Positions 60,517 through 64,000 of a stretch of 64,000 nt of DNA are shown piece after piece. The DNA is from Aeromonas enteropelogenes (GTDB lineage: Bacteria; Pseudomonadota; Gammaproteobacteria; Enterobacterales; Aeromonadaceae). Where the stretch lies: NCBI RefSeq assembly GCF_000819845.1, contig NZ_CDCG01000037.1, forward strand, positions 62,001 through 126,000. The letters are read 5' to 3'. Below the pieces are notes generated by a model, which worked only from the letters and a program-made list of their open reading frames with translations, was not told where the DNA came from and ran no database searches. The position numbers and the translations under genes were made by a program. Position 1 is the first letter of the stretch. Every line of letters begins with the position of its first letter.

Positions 60517-61046
60517 ACCACATGCCTCCAGTTGGAGAAATACCTGACTTTGCTTACGCACCCAACTGACACGCCAAACTTTTCCGCGAGAACATCAAGC
60601 GAGGCGTCTGATGCCCTTATTTCTCTAACCGCCTCGTCAGTTAATTTTCTAAATGGGTTTTTCTCACCTTCCTGATGAGTTCCGTGATTCTTCTTATCCG
60701 CGTGATTTCCCTTTCTGGTGTCCCACCTTAGATTCTTCAAAGCCGGGTTGGTGCGATCTCCGTCGTTGTGGCAGCACTCCATACCCTTGGGGCAATCACC
60801 CAGAAAGCTCTCAATAACCAAGCGATGCAGCAACTCCTGCTTTCGCTTTCCTTTTTTGGTTAAGTTCACACAGAGGTACCCAGTTCTCTTGTGTACAAAA
60901 GGAGTTACCAGAGACCCCCCATACATTCTTTTTCCAAATGCTGTGATCCCAAGCCTTGGTATTGAGCGAACTCCTCCAAGGTTGGACACTTCATACAAAC
61001 CTTCCCATCCTCTGGCCGCCACCCAGCCCTCTTCATGCCCGCTCAT
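60513..61046 (-). CDS. NUMOD4-HNH homing endonuclease
   Basis: 177 residues: NUMOD4 at the start (YEVSNLGGVRSIPRLG), HNH centre (HRLVIESFLGDCPKGMECCH, then NDGDRTNPALKNLRWDTRKG), and a C-terminal helix-turn-helix NUMOD (LDVLAEKFGVSVGCVSKVRY). Selfish endonuclease that spreads into unoccupied phage genomes. GC is lower than its neighbours. Starts with an ATGA overlap with NinB and ends with GTGA overlap with Ref-like, so it has been fitted into the coupled operon. Confidence 0.88.
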   Translation of the reverse strand: MSGHEEGWVAARGWEGLYEVSNLGGVRSIPRLGITAFGKRMYGGSLVTPFVHKRTGYLCVNLTKKGKRKQELLHRLVIESFLGDCPKGMECCHNDGDRTNPALKNLRWDTRKGNHADKKNHGTHQEGEKNPFRKLTDEAVREIRASDASLDVLAEKFGVSVGCVSKVRYFSNWRHVV

Positions 61047-61486
61047 GCCGCCGCCCTCCCGTATGCCGCCACCCAGTCAAAGCCGCGGCGAGATTCATCC
61101 CCGAACTTCACGCCCTGCTGGGCGCCGAAGGATTGGGCCAGCTCAATGAGATCGCGCATCTCGCGCACGGTCATCTTGGAAGTGGACTTACCCAGCACCA
61201 CGAAGCCATTGCCGTCGATGTTCGGCACCACGTCCTGCTGGTACAGGGCGGCGGAGAGAACGTGCTTCCAGTCCTCCTTGGAGAGCTTGCGGCCGTGCCA
61301 GTTGACCTGCTCGGCGATGTCGGTCATTACCGCCCAAAACAGAGCGTTCTGGGCCAGGGTCCGGGTCATCTCCTTGATTTCGATGACAAGCGGCTTGTCC
61401 TGGTCAACCGGCAGGCTTGCTACCAGCTGGCAGGCGCGGGTGCGGATTTCAGGACTGCGCAGAAAGTGCTTTGGATATTGGCTCAT
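61043..61486 (-). CDS. ninB: recombination protein NinB
   Basis: 147 residues. LVIEIKEMTRTLAQNALFWA, EQVNWHGRKLSKEDWKHVLS and GNGFVVLGKSTSKMTVREMR are conserved in lambda NinB (Orf), which binds SSB-coated single strands and aids RecA-independent recombination. Start at ATG 61486 after GGGGGTGAGG; a GTG two codons earlier is possible. Confidence 0.92.
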   Translation of the reverse strand: MSQYPKHFLRSPEIRTRACQLVASLPVDQDKPLVIEIKEMTRTLAQNALFWAVMTDIAEQVNWHGRKLSKEDWKHVLSAALYQQDVVPNIDGNGFVVLGKSTSKMTVREMRDLIELAQSFGAQQGVKFGDESRRGFDWVAAYGRAAA

Positions 61487-61488
61487 CC

Positions 61489-61674
61489 TCACCCCCGCTT
61501 GGCTTTGTTGCGGCGCTTGGCGGCGGCACGTTGGCGTTTGGCGGCCCAGTCATTGCGCGGGTTTGTGATGCAGTATGAGCTGCTCGGATTAAAAAACAGG
61601 GCTGGCGGAAGCGGTTGGAAATAGCGACCAACTTGAGTGATGGCTGCGACCAGTACGGATTGTGGAATCTTCAT
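61489..61674 (-). CDS. 61-residue basic protein
   Basis: MKIPQSVLVAAITQVGRYFQ, then a strongly basic end (WAAKRQRAAAKRRNKAKRG). ATGA overlap with the preceding gene. The tail suggests nucleic-acid binding; role unknown. Confidence 0.6.
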   Translation of the reverse strand: MKIPQSVLVAAITQVGRYFQPLPPALFFNPSSSYCITNPRNDWAAKRQRAAAKRRNKAKRG

Positions 61675-61967
61675 GCTGCCACCGCCTTAGCCGCAACGGC
61701 TTCCGCAGTGGGGAACGGAGAGAGGTGGTAGTGCCAAACCTGCTTGCCGTCGATGTTCTGGTGGTTGGCGTGCTTCACCCAGCCGTGGCAGCAGACTTCG
61801 CGCAGACGGGCGCTGATGGCTGCTTGGGTGTCGGCTTGGCCGAAGCGGCTCCAGCACTCGCGCTCGATGTCGCGCAGGGTGCGGGCTTTGCCGTCGCGCA
61901 TGATGGCTATCACTCGCCCCATCTGAGTCGCAACGGATAGATCTCGGGTATTCGATTTGGTGGTCAT
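61671..61967 (-). CDS. winged-helix-like small protein
   Basis: 98 residues: VATQMGRVIAIMRDGKARTL, RDIERECWSRFGQADTQAAI and SARLREVCCHGWVKHANHQN follow the helix-helix-wing pattern of MarR/ArsR-like folds. Could bind DNA or another phage protein. AAGGACC precedes the ATG. Confidence 0.65.
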   Translation of the reverse strand: MTTKSNTRDLSVATQMGRVIAIMRDGKARTLRDIERECWSRFGQADTQAAISARLREVCCHGWVKHANHQNIDGKQVWHYHLSPFPTAEAVAAKAVAA

Positions 61968-62053
61968 AGTCTGGGTCCTTTGGTCAAACAGCCGGGTGGT
62001 CTATGTCCGACTTTCGTGCTCAGTCATCATGTTACGGCGCGATATACCCCCTG

Positions 62054-62356
62054 TCACGGGTTTGCAAGGGCCGCACCTCCAGAGTTATCCACAGCTCCAT
62101 TTGCAACACCACCCCGCGACACCAGCACTGGCGCGCCTCTCAGCCGTTCAGCCTCCTCCGCCACTTGCTCAGGCGTCGTATCGAGTACCAGCCAATGCCC
62201 TGCCCCGCGCTGGCAATCGGTGTTCCCCAGCACGGCGATCTCGTCGGCCACCTCGAGCTGCACCCGCTCCCCGCACCAGCCCCGCACGGCGGGATAGATC
62301 ACCACCCGGCAGAACTTCGCGGCCACGACCGCGGCGATCACATCAGGATTGAACAT
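62054..62356 (-). CDS. 100-residue hypothetical protein downstream of P
   Basis: From ATG 62356, overlapping the P stop by 14 nt. MFNPDVIAAVVAAKFCRVVI, GERVQLEVADEIAVLGNTDC, then GHWLVLDTTPEQVAEEAERL: alternating beta and helix. No family recognised; occupies the place of lambda ren. Confidence 0.6.
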   Translation of the reverse strand: MFNPDVIAAVVAAKFCRVVIYPAVRGWCGERVQLEVADEIAVLGNTDCQRGAGHWLVLDTTPEQVAEEAERLRGAPVLVSRGGVANGAVDNSGGAALANP

Positions 62357-63014
62357 CGGACAGCCCTCCCCGCTTGAACAGCGCCTTGAGGCTTTCCACC
62401 CCCCGCTGGCCGGTCTGCTGGTAAAACTCAGGGCTGTGCTGGATCTGCTCCCGCGACGGCAACCCCTTGCGCACCTGGGCCCCCAGGTCCTCCCCGGCGA
62501 CAACACGGCGCAGCAACTGCGCGTAGGCCTGCTCGAACACCGGGCGGTAGGCGTCAAGGCTCAACGTCTGGCGCTCCCAGCTCGTCGCTTTGGCCGCCAG
62601 CTCCACTGCGGGATGGGTAAACCGGCGGGTGCGTACCTCGACCAGTGCAGTATCCAGCGTCGGCAGCCCCAGCGATTCCGGCGTGATCTGGCACCACCGG
62701 ATAAACCTGCTGGTGCTCGGAAACCACTCTCCACCCTGGCTGCGTGCAGTGCGCATTCCCTGGCTCAGCTGATCACGGCTGGTGCAGTTGGCCTCGACCA
62801 GCGCCACGGTCCACTCTCGCAACGCCCTGGCCTGCATCTCGGGATTGGGGAAAGCCCGCTGCCAAGCAGGAAAGATCACCTTGAGCTGCTCGAACAGCCT
62901 GGCGACCACCTGGGTATCCTGCTCGGTGACCACCGCAGCCACCGGGCGAACCGGCACGGTCGGCAGCTCGCTCGGCATGCTGGCAAGGACCTCGCTCAAC
63001 GGTTTCATGGTCAT
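62343..63014 (-). CDS. replication protein P (helicase loader)
   Basis: 223 residues of the lambda P type. A Pro/Val-rich N terminus, then the conserved core IFPAWQRAFPNPEMQARALR, ATG-coupled as in lambda, and GGEWFPSTSRFIRWCQITPE, the segment that matches lambda P. P loads host DnaB helicase at the phage origin with O. The ATG at 63014 overlaps the O stop (TGATG). Confidence 0.85.
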   Translation of the reverse strand: MTMKPLSEVLASMPSELPTVPVRPVAAVVTEQDTQVVARLFEQLKVIFPAWQRAFPNPEMQARALREWTVALVEANCTSRDQLSQGMRTARSQGGEWFPSTSRFIRWCQITPESLGLPTLDTALVEVRTRRFTHPAVELAAKATSWERQTLSLDAYRPVFEQAYAQLLRRVVAGEDLGAQVRKGLPSREQIQHSPEFYQQTGQRGVESLKALFKRGGLSDVQS

Positions 63015-63997
63015 CAGTACCCCTCCTGGATCAGCTGGTTGAGCTTGTCGGCGGTCATTGTCTTGGTCAGATCCCACTCGTCCCCGCGCGCCGGCTGGCG
63101 CACCACCCCGGCACGCTTGGCGGTGAGCTTGTCCCACTGCTTGCGCAGGGTCTTGGGGCACAGCACGTTGGCTGACCAGAACGGGTCGAGGTTGGCCCAC
63201 TTGAACAGCGAGCAGATTTCGTGATGGGTGTACCCAAGCTGGGTGCGCATCAGGCGGATGTCGTTCGCCCACTGCGCCCAGTTGGGGGCCTTGGCAGTCG
63301 GGTTCACCACCAAGACCTTGCCGTGAATGAACTCGGCTGCGGTCAGGTCATCCTGGGTCCCCCAGAATTTCCCACTCGGGGTCTGGATGGCGGCATCGGG
63401 TCGGGTTTTCTCAGCGGGTGAAGAAACCGACTCATTGCCTTCGGTGTCGGAGAGCGCTTCAGCGTTCTTCGACGAAGAGATCTTTATCTGTTCCTTTCTT
63501 TTGTAGTTTTCTTTTGTTGTGGACGGATTTCCGTGATTCGAATCTCGGATTTCCGTGATTTTATTCACGGATTTCCGTGATGCTTTCACGGATTTCCGTG
63601 CGGCGTCTCTGGACTCAATTTTGTCCGAAATCCATTCAGAAATGACCTTGTTTACCGCCACCATGAAGAAGATGCCACTCCCCCGCTCAATCTTCAGGAT
63701 GTTGCGCTTCTCCAACTCCACCACTGCATCCTTGATGCGGTTGCTATGAAGACCTGTCAGCTCGGCCAGGTAACCGGTGTGAACGCGATCCTTCGCCTTA
63801 CGGTAGCCATAGGTTTGACGAATCACAGCCATTACCACCTGACTCTGCGTGCCGCTCATTTTGGTGCGCATCAGTGCATCCAACAGCTCATTGGCGACAC
63901 GGGTAAACCCATCATCAAGATCTGCGACCACGCGGGCCTCCTTCTGAGGGGGGTTATGTGGGGCGCTGGGCCCCGGGAATTTAAGAACGGTGCTCAT
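63014..63997 (-). CDS. replication protein O (origin-binding)
   Basis: 327 residues. N-terminal winged-helix O domain: VADLDDGFTRVANELLDALM, SQVVMAVIRQTYGYRKAKDR, HSNRIKDAVVELEKRNILKI. Then a linker whose DNA carries the origin iterons, and a C-terminal P-binding part. O binds the iterons and opens the origin. Starts at the ATG 3 nt from the window edge. Confidence 0.9.
   Translation of the reverse strand: MSTVLKFPGPSAPHNPPQKEARVVADLDDGFTRVANELLDALMRTKMSGTQSQVVMAVIRQTYGYRKAKDRVHTGYLAELTGLHSNRIKDAVVELEKRNILKIERGSGIFFMVAVNKVISEWISDKIESRDAARKSVKASRKSVNKITEIRDSNHGNPSTTKENYKRKEQIKISSSKNAEALSDTEGNESVSSPAEKTRPDAAIQTPSGKFWGTQDDLTAAEFIHGKVLVVNPTAKAPNWAQWANDIRLMRTQLGYTHHEICSLFKWANLDPFWSANVLCPKTLRKQWDKLTAKRAGVVRQPARGDEWDLTKTMTADKLNQLIQEGY
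63475..63599. other. phage replication origin inside the O gene
   Basis: Four copies of the palindrome ACGGATTTCCGT (one begins TC) start at 63523, 63545, 63567 and 63588, spaced 22, 22 and 21 bp, about two helical turns. On the far side in O-transcription direction lies a pyrimidine-rich, AT-rich stretch (63475-63522) that would unwind. Lambda ori has the same plan: four iterons within O, then an AT-rich DUE. Confidence 0.85.
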
Positions 63998-64000
63998 GCC

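Larger units (their letters stand above)
29654..64000 (-). mobile_element. prophage (podovirus-like virion, lambda/P22-like control), right end outside window
   Basis: Phage genes run from just after the ssrA CCA end to the window edge, nearly all on the minus strand. The order is replication O/P, nin-like block, Q, lysis, terminase, portal, scaffold, capsid, tail, ejection proteins and an immI-like antirepressor region. Integrase, excisionase and the cI/cro region are not seen and should lie beyond 64000 together with the other attachment site. No structural gene looks broken, so the element may be intact. Placement in ssrA is inferred from adjacency; only one junction is visible. Confidence 0.93.

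Noticed and set aside
63523-63599. Short CRISPR array
   Set aside because: Four 12-bp palindromes with 9-10 bp spacers lie inside the O coding frame; repeats and spacers are far too short and the position fits a replication origin.

Overview
The window is a contiguous piece of a gammaproteobacterial chromosome, GC-rich (roughly 60%), most likely Aeromonas. That placement is an inference from gene content, from E. coli-like neighbourhoods (napFDAGHBC; fadE-gmhA-yafJ; ratA-rnfH next to smpB-ssrA) and from protein similarity to enteric/Vibrio relatives. No 16S or other marker gene is present to confirm it.

Region 1 (1-6.0 kb, minus strand). A ParM/StbA actin-like gene runs off the left edge. 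Next comes one long tightly packed run moaB-moaC-moaD-(31-codon MoaD-tail ORF)-moaE-modA-modB-modC-alpha/beta hydrolase, joining molybdenum cofactor synthesis to molybdate uptake. The moaB leader can form two mutually exclusive hairpins and may be a Moco riboswitch.

Region 2 (6.2-16.0 kb). The periplasmic nitrate reductase operon napFDAGHBC (minus) lies beside moaA (minus) and a divergent narQ-narP two-component system (plus). The Mo enzyme, its cofactor pathway, its metal importer and its nitrate sensor therefore share about 16 kb.

Region 3 (16.1-29.1 kb). Housekeeping genes: a LON-domain protein, a FIST-domain sensor plus hybrid histidine kinase with a separate Hpt gene, a YvcK/YbhK-like protein, yafJ, gmhA, fadE, an AbgA-like peptidase, rnfH, ratA and smpB. 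Two intergenic regions carry plus-strand terminators preceded by structured RNA, which are candidate small RNAs.

Region 4 (29.3-64.0 kb). ssrA (tmRNA) is followed by a prophage that continues past the right edge; integrase and the cI/cro region are not in view. Read from right to left on the minus strand the order is: lambda-like replication genes O (with four origin iterons) and P; a nin-like block of ATGA-coupled genes (NinB, an HNH homing endonuclease, a Ref-like nuclease, antiterminator Q); holin, endolysin and spanin; small and large terminase; portal; a tRNA; scaffold; N4-gp56-type major capsid; tail and ejection proteins; a 2583-residue polyvalent ejection protein; and finally a P22-like immI region (Mnt-like/Arc-like repressors, antirepressor Ant). 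Regulation thus looks lambda/P22-like while the virion module looks like Bcep22-type podoviruses.

Three near-identical promoter-terminator cassettes sit before the lysis/terminase block, before the tRNA/head block and before the giant gene. They would suit Q-dependent late control at three points rather than one. At the extreme phage edge, 0.35 kb from ssrA, a perfect LexA box overlaps a promoter for a 34-codon peptide, so this end of the prophage may carry a DNA-damage switch. Two plus-strand genes for small secreted proteins look like lysogenic-conversion genes (morons).
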